64,000 bases of DNA from assembly GCF_014841105.1 (NCBI RefSeq), contig NZ_JACYWE010000007.1:1-64000 (forward strand), in the 5' to 3' direction. Positions 63,584 through 64,000 of this stretch are shown in pieces; the first letter of the stretch is position 1, and each line of letters begins with the position of its first letter. Source of the stretch: Lolliginicoccus lacisalsi (GTDB lineage Bacteria > Actinomycetota > Actinomycetes > Mycobacteriales > Mycobacteriaceae). The notes beneath the pieces were generated by a model. The model ran no database searches. It worked only from the letters and a program-made list of their open reading frames with translations, and was not told where the DNA came from. Made by a program: the position numbers and the translations under genes.

Positions 63584-63985
63584 TCACGCGCCTCCCTCGG
63601 GATGCGTGGAATGGTGCGGCAGGTCCGGCACGGGACCGACTTCGCCGCTGCGTCGCATTCCACGGAGCATGCGTTCCTCCATGTCGTAGAGCGACTCCCG
63701 GAAAGCGTCGATTTCGGCGGCATACATGCCGTGCACGTAGAGCTCGGGGGGGCGATTGCTCACCGACAGCGTCAGCGTGCCCGGGGTCAGCGAGATCAGA
63801 TTGGCGAGCATGGTGATCTCCAGGTCGGTGCGGCAGCGCAGCGGCAGGCGCGTGATTCCCGCAGCGATCCTCGTCCCCGGGGTAACGATGTCCCAGCCGA
63901 CGATGATGTTGGAGATGATCAGCTGCCACAGGTAGTAGAGGACGAAGCTCAGTGCCCGGACTGGCCAGGCAATGGGGGTGCTCAT
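63584..63985 (-). CDS. mrpE: Monovalent cation/proton antiporter subunit E
   Basis: This 133-residue protein has one or two N-terminal membrane segments (VRALSFVLYYLWQLIISNIIVG), then the conserved ANLISLTPGTLTLSVSN and the YVHGMYAAEIDAF region of MrpE. It is part of the same antiporter. The ATG at 63985 overlaps a TGA in the upstream frame, so mrpD probably ends there. Confidence 0.92.
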   Translation of the reverse strand: MSTPIAWPVRALSFVLYYLWQLIISNIIVGWDIVTPGTRIAAGITRLPLRCRTDLEITMLANLISLTPGTLTLSVSNRPPELYVHGMYAAEIDAFRESLYDMEERMLRGMRRSGEVGPVPDLPHHSTHPEGGA

Positions 63986-64000
63986 TGGCCGATCACCGCC
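63982..64000 (-). CDS. Probable 3' end of mrpD (only last codons in window)
   Basis: On the minus strand the last bases read GCG GTG ATC GGC CAA TGA, overlapping the mrpE start as ATGA. This is the coupling expected from an upstream mrpD. Only five codons are visible, so the identity rests on operon order. Confidence 0.35.

Overview
The window is about 64 kb of high-GC DNA from a mycolic-acid-containing actinobacterium (order Mycobacteriales). The evidence is gene content and order. Genes for arabinogalactan and decaprenyl-phosphoryl-arabinose synthesis (emb-like fragment, dprE1, dprE2, GtrA protein, glfT1 with its wzm/wzt transporter), the proteasome activator bpa, the tuberculostearic-acid pair bfaA/bfaB, and the amidating pair murT/gatD follow, in reverse, the order I recall for Mycobacterium tuberculosis Rv3712 to about Rv3795. 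I cannot name the genus. Many starts are GTG, several genes look leaderless, and most operons use ATGA or GTGA stop/start overlaps.

Layout. 1-7.8 kb: Emb-type arabinosyltransferase fragment, a small acidic protein, nirBD, dprE2-dprE1, a TetR/SRPBCC pair with a double palindromic operator, and a GtrA protein. 7.9-17.4 kb: rmlC-rmlA, an ABC-2 exporter, rmlB, an ArnA-like decarboxylating dehydrogenase, a GT4 glycosyltransferase and two membrane proteins (DUF4383, DUF418). 17.6-23.4 kb: glfT1-wzt-wzm, a polysaccharide pyruvyl transferase, bpa and a quinone oxidoreductase. 23.4-33.2 kb: a MarR regulator, four tRNA genes (three Ser, one Arg), an apparently inactive 5'-nucleotidase-like secreted protein, an aromatic aminotransferase, a dienelactone hydrolase gene broken by an in-frame TGA, an amidase, prephenate dehydrogenase and tadA.

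33.2-37.1 kb is a low-GC island of three surface-glycan genes (RgpF-like, sulfotransferase-like, methyltransferase). It is flanked by about 200-bp direct repeats that duplicate the 3' end of a histidine kinase gene, and it sits immediately downstream of tRNA-Ser(CGA). 37-42.8 kb: that histidine kinase with no adjacent response regulator, a DUF6875-like protein, a YbaK-type deacylase, and a TetR/MMPL exporter pair. 42.9-47.0 kb: a queuosine salvage module (tgt, queuosine-precursor transporter, glutamyl-Q-tRNA(Asp) synthetase) with a small nonapeptide-repeat protein inside it. 47-49.2 kb: a flavoprotein with a Cys-rich tail and an ACR3/bile-acid-symporter-type transporter behind a candidate Fur-family box. 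49.5-64 kb is conserved backbone: tRNA-Ser(GGA), SRP RNA, aspartate aminotransferase, dnaX, bfaB-bfaA, ebfC, recR, gatD-murT and mrpEFG.

The most unusual feature outside genes is a set of long intergenic inverted repeats, mostly at convergent gene junctions. One family (core CAAACGCGATAGAA) has four copies, a second (GCTGCCACCC type) has two, and three more are single hairpins with similar architecture. They look like a dispersed palindromic element family or a class of bidirectional 3'-end structures.
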